Source of the DNA: Mactra quadrangularis
Lineage: Eukaryota; Mollusca; Bivalvia; Venerida; Mactridae
NCBI GenBank assembly: GCA_025267735.1
Contig: CM046297.1
Location: forward strand, 20,920,011 to 20,984,010
Direction: 5' to 3'
DNA length: 64,000 bases
Part shown: positions 46,968 through 58,872 of the stretch, in pieces
How positions within the stretch are numbered: the first letter of the stretch is position 1
How the letters are laid out: every line of letters starts with the position of its first letter
Notes under the pieces: model-generated
Seen by the model: only the letters and a program-made list of their open reading frames with translations
Database searches by the model: none
Told to the model about the DNA's origin: nothing
Made by a program: the position numbers and the translations under genes

Positions 46968-47615
46968 AGTGTTCAATGGTTTGAAACCTGAGTTTGTATG
47001 TGGTACTGAATAGTTTATTTCATGACTGCTAGCTTGACCCTTCTCTGCTCTGAGTTTGATCATGACTAAGAATACCAAGAATATTTCTTTTTTTGAAGAA
47101 ATTTTTAAGGCTTTGGTTTTTTTTATTTTTCTATATATTTTCTTTTCTTTAACATTTTCAACTAAAATTTATACAGTTTTAAAACATGATGCATCTGAAT
47201 AGGTCAGTTTACCTCATTTAATATAAAATAGTGGTTTGTGAGCAAAGGTCTCCAAATCTTCAGATAGCTGTTTTATATTTTTTGAGAGATGCAATGTTTT
47301 TTTATTACTAACTTAGCATTTTATAAAGAATGCTAGTTTTTTTTTGTAATAAAAGTAATATGTGGAATCAAAAACCAGTATAGGTCAATTTACCTCATTA
47401 AATATAAAATAGTGGTTCGTGAGCGAAGGTATTTCAGACTCCGAATCTTCAGATAGCTGTTTTATATTTTTTGAGAGTTGCAAAAGTTTTTTTAATAAGT
47501 TATTCAGCATTTATCATTTTTTACAACATTTCTGATTCCACTTCACTTCAAGAGATTATGAAATCAACTATTCAGTACTACATACAAACTTGGGTTTCAA
47601 ACCAGTGAACACTAA
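46968..47615. repeat. Inverted arms enclosing a 180-bp tandem duplication
   Basis: gtgttcaatggtttgaaacc, tgagtttgtatgtggtactg and aatagttt (46971-47018) are matched by the reverse complement of 47562-47612 (ctattcagtactacatacaa, acttgggtttcaaaccagtg). Between the arms, 47202-47381 and 47382-47545 form a direct tandem duplication (tttacctcatt.aatataaa ... ttcagatagctgttttatat). Confidence 0.65.
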
Positions 47616-47649
47616 AGAACCAAACCAATAGTTATTTGTACATAGGACA

Positions 47650-48010
47650 TTACTAAAAATAATAACATACAGTATATTTACCTGGGGTTTCCCCATGTTT
47701 AGCAGTGGACTGTGGCAAATCCTCATAAATTGAAATTTGTCGCAGACGATTACTTTCGGTTGTGCGCACGCAAATAAAGGGATAATTACCTCTGCAATTA
47801 TAGTCCGCATTATGTGTTAACAAGCTGACGATAAGAAGCACATATATATTATATCTGGTTTATGTAAGGTAAAGGTCCCTTGTAATGCTTTCATGTGTTG
47901 TATACAGCCATATACTCAACCAAAACCCCATGTCTAACAGCGCTATCAGTGCTTTGATTACAATAATTTAATCATGTACTGAGTTATAGAACCTGATCAT
48001 TAACTTGAGT
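47650..48010 (+). repeat. Diverged local duplication, right copy
   Basis: Partner of 46275-46640. It includes ggggtttccccatgtttagc, ggactgtggcaaatc, gggataattacctctgcaat, agctgacgat and taacagcgctatcag. Together with the inverted arms between the copies, this may be a compound element about 1.7 kb long. Confidence 0.7.
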
Positions 48011-49008
48011 AATACTGTATGGTTGATTGGAAAGCCAAACAAAGTTAACCATTTTTCAATAGGTGATGCAGCATTTTCTTGTAAAAATCTAGCTTGTAAT
48101 AGATAAGGCTGATTCGACTTACTGTCTATAACTTATATAAGAAAAAGTTGATATAAATAATTATATGATTTTTATGTCTTAATTTCACTCTTGTCCTAAA
48201 ATACTGTAAGATTTCAAGTAGCAGTAGATAACTCCATTGTATACATGGTTAATTAATTACAGGTTATCTCCCTTGTATCAGGTATAAAATAATTTTCCAT
48301 TTATTTTACTCCTAGTAAGAAATATAGTTTTGTTATGTCAAAATATTCAAACATTTGTCAGAAAAGAAGTTTAAGTACTACAAAAACTGTAGGAAGAATA
48401 ATCTTGTCTATAGATGGTTATAGTTCATGTTTTATATCATAAGCCTATAATTATACTAATAATAATGCTACACTACTGGTTTGAAGAGACAAAATCTTGA
48501 CATGTTCTTGCCTCTTAGACATTGTTCGAACTTTGAGATCTTTGTGTATTCTTGATAGAGTTTTAAGTTGATGTTAAATGATTAGCATTAAGGTTAGATA
48601 CTTTTTACTCTGACAATAGATTTTCAAAGTTTATATTTAAATTTTTGTGAGTCAGAATGCATTTTCAACCTACTGCTTTAATAATAATTTCAGTGATTAC
48701 TAAGACTGTATTCTGATGGACTACTTCCATTGTTGTGTACACTCGGAGATTTCAATAGTTGGTGTCAGGTACACAGATCCTTGGCTCGATGATTTTAACT
48801 CTAATTTATACAGTATTATATAAATTAGAGAATCATCGAGCTAATGACCTGCGGCCAGGTACATGCACTGGTATAGGGTGCAAATAATAATATACCTCCC
48901 AATTGCACCACATTGATTTTGAAAAGTGAACAGAATTTACAATGGTATAGAGTTCAAAATTTTTGTTTCATTTTTCAAATTTTTGATGAATTAAACCCTC
49001 TCTAATAG
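48011..49008. other. AT-rich stretch with one hairpin
   Basis: No gene recognised. At 48783-48842, ggctcgatgattttaactct plus aatttata is matched in inverted form by tataaattagagaatcatcg plus agc around a short loop. caggtaca words occur on both sides (48766, 48855). Confidence 0.45.
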
Positions 49009-49017
49009 TTGAAATAA

Positions 49018-49097
49018 TGATAGTACAAATATATGTTGATATAGTACAGACAGACTGATAGAACAAATATATGTTGATATAGTACAGACAGACTGAT
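49018..49097 (+). repeat. Two-copy tandem repeat, about 38 bp
   Basis: gaacaaatatatgttgatat followed by agtacagacagactgat occurs twice in succession, the first time as tagtacaaatatatg. It is a simple recent tandem duplication. Confidence 0.75.
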
Positions 49098-49458
49098 CTT
49101 TTTATAAAAACATTGGAAAATTAGCCCAAGAAAAGTGTGTCTTCTATGACTAAATCCATGAAAATCATGCTTTACTATCAATACAAATCTAGAAAAGTTT
49201 AATTTTTTTATGATTCAGTGTTTATACAAAACGAATGGTATTTATTGAAGTCAGAAACTGTAATTTAAGAGGTCTTTGTTACATTTTTGGTAGTCTTCAA
49301 TATTTATTTATCAAATAAATTTGAGCTCTTTGCAGTTAAAATCAATTCCATAATCTCAGTTCCAAAATTATTTCACCTATATTTTCAGTACAAATTTAGT
49401 CGGCTGTGTCAATCAGAAAAAGCTGTATATTATGTACAGTATTTTGCATCATTTTTTG

Positions 49459-49960
49459 AGTACACACCTGAGTGGTATATATAGTGTACTAAATATTTCA
49501 TAGTTTTATATCCGAGTACACACCGGAGTGGTATAGTGTACTAATATTTCATAGTTTTATCTCCGAGTACACACCTGAGTGGTATAGTGTACTAAATATT
49601 TCATAGTTTTATATCCGAGTACACACCGGAGTGGTATAGTGTACTAAATATTTCATAGTTTTATCTCCGAGTACACACCGGAGTGGTATAGTGTACTAAA
49701 TATTTCATAGTTTTATCTCCGAGTACACACCAGAGTGGTATATATAGTGTACTAAATATTTCTTAGTTTTATCTCCGAGTACACACCTGAGTGGTATAGT
49801 GTACTATATATTTTATAGTGTTAATTTTGAGTACACTGTTATAAGGTATAGTGTACCGAATGTTTAGTCTTATCTTTGAGTACACTCTTTAGTGATATAG
49901 TGTACCGAATGTTCATAGTCTTATCTTTGAGTACACTCTTAAGTGGTTATAGTGTACAAT
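49459..49960 (+). repeat. Minisatellite, 52-bp unit, about 9 copies
   Basis: The unit reads gagtacacaccggagtggta, tagtgtactaaatatttcat, agttttatctcc. The first six or seven copies are close to identical and the last three drift (gagtacactcttaagtgg). Each unit holds the inverted words gtacac and gtgtac, so single units can fold. Confidence 0.9.
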
Positions 49961-50152
49961 TGTCAGGTCATAGAATTCATAAAACAAACTAAAATTAACG
50001 ATTGCCTGACTTTCACTTAATGTATATAACAACATAATCACTGAACATTGTCAACCTGGTCTTTTTATATTTGAGTTTAGTATACTGAGAAATTCAATAC
50101 ACTTTGTATATGTAATTAGCACTGACAAAGCTTAATACCAATGTTCTAAGTC

Positions 50153-50427
50153 TGAGTAATCTAGTAAAGGACTCAGTTTTCTGAGGGGATAGCTAGATCG
50201 GACAGAACAGTATAAAAAATTCGAGTAATCTAGTGAAGGACTCAATTTAATGAGGGGATAGCTAGATCGAACAGAACAGGATCAATCATCCGAGTAATCT
50301 AGTGAAGGACTCAATTTTATGAGGGGATAGCTAGATCGGACAGAATATGATCAATAATCCGAGTAATCTAGTGAAGGACCCAGTTCATTCTGGGGGGATA
50401 GCTAGATCGGAAAATGACAGCTTAGAG
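50153..50427 (+). repeat. Minisatellite, 69-bp unit, 4 copies
   Basis: cgagtaatctagtgaaggac, tcaattttatgaggggatag and ctagatcggacagaacagga start at 50153, 50222, 50291 and 50360, a constant 69-base period. Copies differ at few sites. The last is cut off after gctagatcgg. Confidence 0.92.
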
Positions 50428-51234
50428 TTTAAGTATTTAGTATTTCAAAATAAAGAAAAACCAAAATGCTGTAACAATACAATAACTCCAAATCTTGTTT
50501 ATTCAATTTTTTGGCAGTTCCTTCTGACTTTAAGCAAGTGTAAATGTACTTAAATGTGATTACATTCATATGAAACAGAAAAATGGATCCAAGCGAATAT
50601 ATATGTATATACATGAGAAGAAAAAAAAAATATGGATCCATTGAATATAATATACAAGTAATAAATCATAGATCAACAAGAATTATTAAGTTGTTATCAT
50701 AATAACAACATAGCTGTCATTGTATTGAGTATAGTTCAGATGTCAGTTACATATATAGTGTACAAAATACATTAAATTGAATCCTCATATTCCATTTTTA
50801 CAATATTAATATATTTTATATGTACTATATAACTAGTATAATAAATTAATGGTTGATTAGTTTCAGTGGTATAATTATGTTGTTTTTTTACATTTAAGTA
50901 TGAGTATTGGCATGTCTATTGAAAAGTGATAAATTGTTAGGCTTTAAATTGTTCAAATGTCGCTGAATATTGAGAAAACCTCTCATCTCCTTGTGGTTTG
51001 GTTAGTCCATGAAACTGGTAAGGTGTCAGCTGACTTGTACATTGCCAACAGTGGATTATTTCCTACAGCCAGTGTATATAGTATCACTGTTTATTAATAC
51101 TCAAAGTTACCCTATTGTGATGTGCTTATATCCAATTAATGTCTAATTTAAATCTCTTGGATCCATGACGAAACAGTTACCATGATTTGTACTGAAGATA
51201 GAGGTTTGATGTGTATGAGTAACTGTATGGAATT

Positions 51235-51399
51235 GGTCAGTGACTTGTAAGGATTTTTGTGTGCATTGGTCAGTGACGTGTAAGGATTTTTGTGTGCATT
51301 GGTCAGTGACGTGTAAGGATTTTTGTGTGCATTGGTCAGTGACTTGTTAGGATTTTTGTGTGCATTGGTCAGTGACGTGTAAGGATTTTTGTGTGCATT
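51235..51399 (+). repeat. Minisatellite, 33-bp unit, 5 copies
   Basis: ggtcagtgacgtgtaaggat followed by ttttgtgtgcatt is repeated five times with only g/t and a/t changes (gacttg/gacgtg, taagg/ttagg). The period is a multiple of three, but the array lies in no convincing coding frame. Confidence 0.92.
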
Positions 51400-51419
51400 G
51401 AAACAGTATTGTAGTTTTT

Positions 51420-53160
51420 CTTAACTAAGTATACTTTTATTATTAGATAAACTATTTTGTTGATAATATGGTGGCTTAATATATATTTTTTTCATAGAGA
51501 AATTATTTTGTTAATTTTCCTTCATCGACTACAATTATTATAGAGGAAAGGTCGTCTTGTCTGTCAATTTTATTGTTCTACTTACCTCATATTTTTGTAA
51601 TTTTATTGATTTTTGAAAATAACAGACAGAATTGTTGATACTTTCATCAGAAATAATAAACTTTCTAAAGAAGTGGCAAGAGGCCAAGAAATTGTCTCTT
51701 TTGGGGAAGATTTAGTTCATGTTGATTCCTTTTTAGTCTTATTTACCTATACCAGGCAGTGATCCTGTTTTGAAATCGGAAGAGAAAAAGAATGTGCCCT
51801 CTATAGACAAATTTGGTTGTACATTTATAAAATTTTGTAATTGTTTGAATCTGTTAAGCTTCTGACAAGTTAAATGTTTGCAATATAATATTAAAATATT
51901 AGATTACAATATGATCAATTTATAATCAGCATATGTCAGCCTTTTCTATTACAAGTTAGATCTAATGCATGAAGATACAGTTCCTGAACTGTGCTAAGCC
52001 GAGCACTTTAATTCTTTGAATCATGTGTCAGTTTCAATATGTCTGGCTATCTAATCAATTATATAAATTGAAAACATACTAAACTCAGTAAGAACTGACC
52101 GCAGTCAGTCTTTCTTTGCTACAAATTGATTAAAACCCGATCTAAAATTTTCCGCTCTTCTACTCGCTTATCTAGATCTGGCCTTTTTCAAACGAAAGTC
52201 TCGTTTAGGTGACCTTTTCTCATGATAATATCAATGACGAAATTGTTTGATACATAACTTGTTTGCATCGCCTATGTCACGTAATTTAGAATGAGCTGTC
52301 CAATCGCAGACTGTGAATAATACCGCTAATTATATTAGCTAGCAAACCTTGGTCTAAAAATAGAAATTACGAAATCAAAATGTTATCAATAGTGTTTCAT
52401 CTAGATGAAAGCTATGCATCAATTGGTCAACACAAAGTTCATCTCAATGTGACCTTCCACGGAGGCAGTACAGGTCCTGAAGACAGCGGTCTACAGGATA
52501 TCTGTTTACAGAGACAATGTCTTAGCTACAAATTTTTGTTTAGGTTTGAGAAAAGTCCCAGGTATAAGTTAATCAAATATGATTAGAACAGTTACAGAAT
52601 TATAGACATAGGTTGTTACACACAGAACTTCTACAATTTATTTACAGCCAAGTATTCTAGCATAGCTTTAAATCTTGTGGAATTTTCACTTCAAAGGTCA
52701 GAAAAATGTTGATTTTGTTTATAGCATTGAAAAGTATCAGTCTTATAAAAGTGAGCTTAATAAGAGTCTATGATGAGTCTAAATAAGAGAGTCATAAAAA
52801 TATGTGAGCATCAATAAGAGAACTAAAAAGTGAGTCAGTCTCAATAAAAAACCATAAATAAGTGAGCCTTAAAGATTTAAAATTAATTGATTTTTGTTAG
52901 TTTTGAATTTGTCAAGATCATGATTTGAGCTGTACCTGCTTAAGTGGTTTTAATGACATATATGAGCTATGTCCATGGTATTAGACACATGCTGTTTAGT
53001 TTGCTGTTGTAGAAAGGACTTTCAGAGTGAGGCAGTAATTAAGAGAATTACTAGTTAGATTATTGATATGACTTGGACATCTTTGTTTCTAAAGGGAAAT
53101 AAATTCATTAAGTTATAATATGAAATGGGGCAGTAGTCCTTTCGGTTATATTGCTTTATA
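51420..53160. other. Unassigned stretch; weak promoter/exon signal near 52.3-52.6 kb
   Basis: Around 52270-52320 the sequence is less AT-rich and contains gtcacgtaattt and gtCCAATcgcagac. A 68-codon plus frame follows from 52380 (HLDESYASIGQHKVHLNVTF...). No clear splice site ends it and no domain is recognised, so I keep it as a possibility only. The remainder shows no feature. Confidence 0.2.
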
Positions 53161-53204
53161 CAATCGGGTTACCAAATTGGTTAGCTAACCCAATCTTAAC
53201 TAAA

Positions 53205-53284
53205 CCCAGGGTTAATTTAACCAATGTTAATACAATCCTAGTTAAAGATAACCCAGGGTTAATTTAACCAATGTTTATACAATC
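53205..53284 (+). repeat. Two-copy tandem repeat, 46-bp period
   Basis: cccagggttaatttaaccaa followed by tgtt.atacaatc occurs at 53205 and 53251. Similar ggttagctaaccc/taaccc words just upstream suggest an older longer run. Confidence 0.7.
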
Positions 53285-53365
53285 AGTGACTGGATCTATG
53301 TTAGGGATAATTAACTTAAATTTACAAAGATTCAAACTGGTGGATGTTATTATCTCATAAAACAA

Positions 53366-53819
53366 CTACAGAATCAAATAACAGAAAATGTTTAGTGAAC
53401 CGATAGAATTTGATGATGTCATTACAGATTGTCTAGGCCAACAATATTGACTTAAAAAAAACATTTTGATGTTTTGTAACTCGTTCAGTTGCAGATACCC
53501 TCGGGTTTTCTCGAACTGTTTGAACAATCTACATTTCACATCAATATACATTCTTGTATTTCCTACATCCAGTGGGTGGGTCTCTATGAAGCAACACTGT
53601 ACAACATTGCTCATTTCTTTTAGTATAATATCATGGAAACACTACCAACTTATCTCAGAAGATTTCGAAAAACCTTATTTCAGCTTCTCCTTCTCTAAAC
53701 ACCCTCTTCTTGCACATGCAATCTTTCCTCCCAAAGATAATCCCCTCCTCCCTTCTGGGAATCAAATTTCACTGGCGCTGTTTGGGTCTAATTATCTGGT
53801 CAGTATGCAAGGTACATGA
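53366..53819. other. Overlapping opposite open frames, not supported as genes
   Basis: A 117-codon plus frame (53466-53819) and an 82-codon minus frame (53366-53614) overlap in somewhat GC-richer DNA. The minus peptide (NTRMYIDVKCRLFKQFEKTR) looks more protein-like, but it lacks splice sites and stops upstream. It could be a decayed mobile-element gene. I assign no function. Confidence 0.2.
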
Positions 53820-54120
53820 GGATTGCATATGGTAAAACCCTTGTGGATTTTTCCGGTCAGGTATTGGCACGTTCTCAGCTCGTGTGATATCAGCACCACT
53901 GGAAGGGCCTAGCACGGGGTTCATATAGCTTAATGAAAGGTATTGAAAGGGAAAGCAAGTCTTGTTGATCTCATGGCTATCTCACGATCTTAGGCTGGGA
54001 ATGAAGGGCTTGCTTATTATTAGGTCTTATCAATTTTGACAGATTTCTTTGTTTTATTTGTTTGCTCTATGATACAATATCTATTGATCTTTATTAAATC
54101 GCTGCCTTTTTACATTTCAG

Positions 54121-54164
54121 TATATCGGACTAGCTGATGGTATGGACAGAAAGAAGCAAGGATG
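54121..54164 (+). CDS. Internal 44-nt coding exon of an unidentified small protein
   Basis: A strong acceptor (tcgctgcctttttacatttcag, AG at 54119-54120) precedes 44 bases that end in GGATG|GTAAGCAT. Only one frame is open: YIGLADGMDRKKQG plus two bases. Joined to the exon at 61321 the split codon becomes TGG (W) and the frame continues to a stop after 14 more residues. Human-scale short exons with such sharp sites rarely arise by chance, and the phase match supports a real gene on the plus strand. Upstream exons must end in phase 0 and were not found. The peptide is unfamiliar to me. Confidence 0.55.
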
Positions 54165-54241
54165 GTAAGCATGATTTATTATACTGAAGTTTGCTTTAAA
54201 GATGAACAATTTAATCAGTAAAATTGAGTCAGGATTTTTTT

Positions 54242-54259
54242 ACCATGGTATACCATGGT
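54242..54259. repeat. Perfect 18-bp palindrome in the intron
   Basis: ACCATGGTATACCATGGT equals its reverse complement and lies 77 bases after the donor of the 44-nt exon. A related cggtataccac follows at 54280. Function unknown. Confidence 0.5.
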
Positions 54260-54299
54260 TTTTACTAAATACAACGGTATACCACAATATAATTAAAAT

Positions 54300-55222
54300 A
54301 TACTTTTCAGAAGACCATTGATTAACTTTTAAAAACACAAAACCCTAATTTAAGGGTAATAATTATAATAATATAATATACATTTTGTATTATAGTAATA
54401 ACTATAACAACTTAATCACCATTGATTTTGTTTATGTTTTTTGCTCAAATTCATTGAAACTTTGATGATGTTTCATAGTTCAAGTTGAAAATAACTAACC
54501 TATTGGTTAAAACGAATCAGTCTGTCTATTAATTGTGTCATGACGCCATATATGTTGTTAATACCAGGCATTCAAATTGGGTTAATGCTAAAACTAAGAT
54601 TAATCGGGGAATAAATATGGCATTTTTGTGGGAAAAAATGAAAATGAATAAAACAATCGTTGAAGGAAACCCATGCAAACAAAAATTGCGTCCTCTGCCT
54701 CTATAACCGATCCCGAAATCAAGAAATTAAATCGAAATATTTTATTAATATAAACTAACTAAAATTTACAATCAACTTATAACAGAAAATGACGACTGTT
54801 GTAAATTAGTCAACTTCTCTTTCTCGCAGATTACAAGTGTGACATAGTCTCAGTCACAAGGTTTTTTTAATTATTAAATAAAACAAAACTAATTAAAAGT
54901 TTTTAAAGTCTATTAAATTCATTAAAATGATCGTATAGTTTTCTATAATAATTACATTATTAATTTCTAAACTTTTACGCTCTCGTTCGTTTTATTCCTT
55001 TTTCTCTCTTTCTTCTCTCACGCACTCTCGCTCCTATATTTATGACAATCCTGAAATGTCGTTACTTTTGGTGGGCGTCTAAAATGTATATGATAGAAAT
55101 ATGTTTAATTTTTAAACTTATACAAACGACATTCCAGAATTAGCTACATGTATTGAGACCACTATGTTACACAAGACAACTCTGCAAGGCGATTGCTACT
55201 ATACATGGGATTGCATGTCTAT
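54300..55222. other. Intronic-looking AT-rich DNA
   Basis: No gene or clear element. A tctctcgttcg-type pyrimidine-rich patch with ctctctttcttctctcacgc lies at about 54980-55040. Confidence 0.35.
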
Positions 55223-55651
55223 TAGGGGTGTAACGGTTAACCGATGTACCAGTTAATATTGCAATACGACTTCAGACGGTTTTTAACCGGTTCGTTTTTC
55301 TCTGAACCGGTTTTTCTAGTTATGTTCCATACTGATTGCTTTTATCAGAGTCTGAAATTTATGTGTTTGAATAAATGTTTGAATGTGTTCGGAAACTTGA
55401 AATATGTTTTGTAAAATTAGAGAATAATAATCTTTTTTTCTTACTAATTCAAACATTTGCATAATACGTGTATATCATTTAAAATATACAAATATCTATG
55501 TACAATGTTGATCAAATTAAGACGATGCACATGCATTAATTCATGCTATGCATGTATGCGCAAAGAACAATGTATCGCAATATATTGCAATACGGGTTTC
55601 GTGAATTGCAATATATTGCAATTCAGTTTTTACCATATTGTTACACCCCTA
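55223..55651. mobile_element. hAT-like MITE with 8-bp target duplication
   Basis: Termini TAGGGGTGTAACGGTTAACC and ...ATATTGTTACACCCCTA are inverted repeats (12 bp exact). They are flanked by atgtctat and atgtctaa, a 7-of-8 match of hAT length. The TAGGGGTGTAAC end is characteristic of hAT-type elements in animals. The interior has accggtt words and gcaatatattgcaata palindromes. There is no transposase frame. It lies in the putative intron. Confidence 0.8.
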
Positions 55652-55944
55652 ATGTCTAACTTCCACAGTGGGAGTCCAGAACCCCCCAGAAATTGTACAT
55701 ACTCTTAAAAAAATGAATTAGTTTTTATGTACTTTATTGATTGCTACAAGGATGGATCAAGACTTTCTTATGGTATGCAGAGATACATGTTAAGACCTCA
55801 ATCTGCTTTTTCATAACTACTAAAGTATTGCAATTACCCGCCCTTGATTTTATTTGCTTGATATAAACCTGAGAGGATATCATAATATTGACAAAAAATA
55901 CTTTAGACTATAGCTTGTTCAGGATAGCTTGAGAACCTGGTTAG

Positions 55945-56145
55945 ATTGCGCGCCAGATTTTGGAATTTCATGTCCTGAAGGGGTTACGGGTTCAAATCCC
56001 ACCCGGGAGGTCATACCCTTCCATGAAAAAATAACAATTATGTTAATTTTTTCCAGCCTTGTGGAAAGGTAGGTGAATACTGGTTATAGACAATGGTCCA
56101 GGAAAGCTAGGTTAGGTGAGCTGGATGGCGTAAAATGATTCAACT
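55945..56145 (+). mobile_element. SINE fragment, family 1
   Basis: It starts within the tRNA-like head (gcgcgccagattttggaatt), keeps the T arm (cgggttcaaatcccacccgg) and the body (ccagccttgtggaaaggtag, gtccaggaaagctaggttag), and stops at ctggatggcgtaaaatgatt without the terminal tail. Confidence 0.8.
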
Positions 56146-56370
56146 TTCAACATTTATTTGTGACGTGCATACATACGTCTGTGTATGATAATTTGACAAT
56201 TGACAAAAGAAATTTTAAAGAACAGGCCATAATTATATAATGAGTAAATTATTTGATTTTTTTTTTCTTTATAACAGTTAGTGTTGATGGTATCAAGATG
56301 TCGTATTACATGGTTTGATTGAAGAATGAAGAAAGAAGACATCAACTTCAGACCAGGTATATCTAAATAG

Positions 56371-56965
56371 TGCATACATTTATTCATGAGTTCAGTGTTC
56401 CTTTAACAACAATGCGTACATTTATTTATGAGTTCAGTGTTCCTTTAACAACAATGCGTACATTTATTTATGAGTTCAGTGTTCCTTTAACAACAATGCG
56501 TACATTTATTTATGAGTTCAGTGTTCCTTTAACAACAATGCGTACATTTATTTATGAGTTCAGTGTTCCTTTTTACAACAATGCGTACATTTATTCATGA
56601 GTTCAGTGTTCCTTTAACAACAATGCGTACATTTATTTATGAGTTCAGTTTCCTTTTTACAACAATGCGTACATTTATTCATGAGTTCAGTGTTCCTTTA
56701 ACAACAATGCGTACATTTATTTATGAGTTCAGTGTTCCTTTAACAACAATGCGTACATTTATTTATGAGTTCAGTGTTCCTTTAACAACAATGCGTACAT
56801 TTATTCATGAGTTCAGTGTTCCTTTTTACAACAATGCGTACATTTATTTATGAGTTCAGTGTTCCTTTTTACAACAATGCGTACATTTATTTATGAGTTC
56901 AGTGTTCCTTTTTACAACAATGCGTACATTTATTTATGAGTTCAGTGTTTCTTCACAACAATGCT
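56371..56965 (+). repeat. Minisatellite, 42/43-bp unit, 14 copies
   Basis: The unit reads atgcgtacatttatttatga, gttcagtgttcctttaacaa, ca. Copies with ctttttaca are one base longer. Because 42 is a multiple of three, long frames stay open (peptide period MRTFIYEFSVPLTT), but the one-base variants break them, which argues against protein function. Variation is mostly tttat/ttcat. Confidence 0.93.
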
Positions 56966-56969
56966 ACAT

Positions 56970-58645
56970 AAACATATAATAGCCAAGGTCTTGGATGTTT
57001 TTGCAATGCTTACTTGCACATCGTAACGTTGAATTTTAAAATATAAAATATAGTGATTTTATATTATGTTTTTAAGTTATTTTCATGGAAATCTGGTATT
57101 TTTAGAAACGGGTTCAATATAATTAGGGTTATAACTAATTAAAGAGATAGAATAATTTAAATATATAATAAGTGGCATTTTATATTAAAATTACATTTTG
57201 GGGTTTAAAGAAATACTTTGTCAACATTATATTAAATTCTTTAAAATATTTGATTGTAATTCATACATTCTTAGTCATATTTCCATATCGTTAATCATAT
57301 TCATTATGTAACCAACACTGTCCAAATATGACCTATTTGTAGAAACTGAGCAAATATGAAGTCCTTTCTTTAAAAAAATAATTATTTCATAAAAGAGAAG
57401 ATGTAAGATATATGTAAATGGTTTTTTCTAGTTAAAGACATAAAATATGAAATGATATTCATGGATATACTGTAAATTTTAGAAGACTGAGCGAATATGA
57501 ATTAGGGCATTCTCATACCCAGAGGCTATCAGAATTCTCAATACTTAGACTTAAGGTTGATACTGTAAAATATAGTACATATATGTTAAGCCACATTTTA
57601 TTTTATTTTGAAACAGTTTCTATTACAAAGATACTTCTGAATTAAATAATTTAAGTCAAAACTATCAAATTGTTTTTTTTATCTTTCACTGCTGCAAAAA
57701 AAATCATATTTGCATAAAGAAAGTCATGTTCCTTATGTAGAAGAACGCTGCACAATTCTATTTTAGAAACTGAGAGATTATGAGATTTGTTATCTTAAAT
57801 TTCTTAACTTGTAATACAGTCTAACTTGTGAACGAAGGACAGTCATGGGAAAATTCAAAAGTGTCCTCTATGGACAGGTTCTGATGGTCATGCCTCATAG
57901 AATGTAGAAATTGCTTCCCGGGCATAAGCCAGTACTAACTCTAACATATACAGTATATACAACTGTTCATAGTTATTAATCAGCTGTGCAATTGTCTCCC
58001 ATTTGTACCTGATCAACTAATCTAATTAATCAAACCTTTGTTATGATGACAAAATAAGTGTGCTCTTTTGGCATTTTGACAAACTCATTTAAAGACAGTA
58101 TAGTGAATATCAGGACTCTTAAGTTCGACCAAAATTTCAAGGGGAAGTCAAATCTTTTAGAGCTCAAACAAGCATGGTTACTGATTGAATAGTCTAGCAC
58201 ATGTACATTTTTGAATAATAAACAATTCAACTTGAACATAATATTAAATGAATCAACATTTTTAAACCATAAACTATAACATAAAGTAATATTTGCAAAA
58301 TGGTATTCATACTAGTAATTAAGGCGATTCATATTTTCTTGGATATTTTTTACACAATTATCTCAAAAAGTTTGAAATCATAATATTTTGTTAAAACAAC
58401 AAGAATATTTAGCATTGTTTGAAAAGTAATAGTCATATTCTATCTCTAAATCTCATATTCATGAATAGGAGTCACATAATATGCGCTGTTAAGTCACAAC
58501 CCTCAATTAGTTGTGTGTCTTGTTTCTAAGTTTTAAGCAGTCGTTTGTAGGAATGTTTTATACATCAACCTGTGGTCAAATGAGGTTAAATATGTTTTGG
58601 AATTCATTAATTATGAAATGTTTTAACAGAACCCTAAAAACAAAT
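56970..58645. other. AT-rich stretch, no gene recognised
   Basis: Two similar words, agaaactgagcaaatatgaa (57343) and agaagactgagcgaatatga (57480), hint at old duplication. No supportable gene. Confidence 0.35.
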
Positions 58646-58648
58646 TGT

Positions 58649-58872
58649 AAGGCCACAACAAGTTGATCATGTGTTCCAGGGATTTTTCTGGAAAAAAATG
58701 TGGCGAGCGAGTGAAGAATTTTTTTTTAAAAAGTCTTTAATCACTTGCTTTATATAGCGGTTTGACCAAATTTTTATGAGCGAGCGAGGAAATAAAAATA
58801 TTTTTTGTAAAAACTGTCAAGATTAAGGTGCGAGCAAATCCATAGAACATATGATCAATTTGTTGTGGCCTA
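58649..58872. mobile_element. MITE with ggccacaacaa termini
   Basis: aaggccacaacaagttgatc atgtgttc at the left is matched in inverted form by gaacatatgatcaatttgtt gtggcct at the right. Between them, gcgagcgagtgaag and gagcgagcgagg form a further repeated motif. Confidence 0.7.

Noticed and set aside
53466..53819. 117-codon plus-strand open frame
   Set aside because: It overlaps an opposite-strand frame, has biased composition (many F, S, L from T-rich DNA), no splice sites and no recognised motif.
56370..56853. Repeat protein encoded by the 42-bp minisatellite
   Set aside because: Several copies are one base longer and break the frame, and no promoter, splice or start context supports it.
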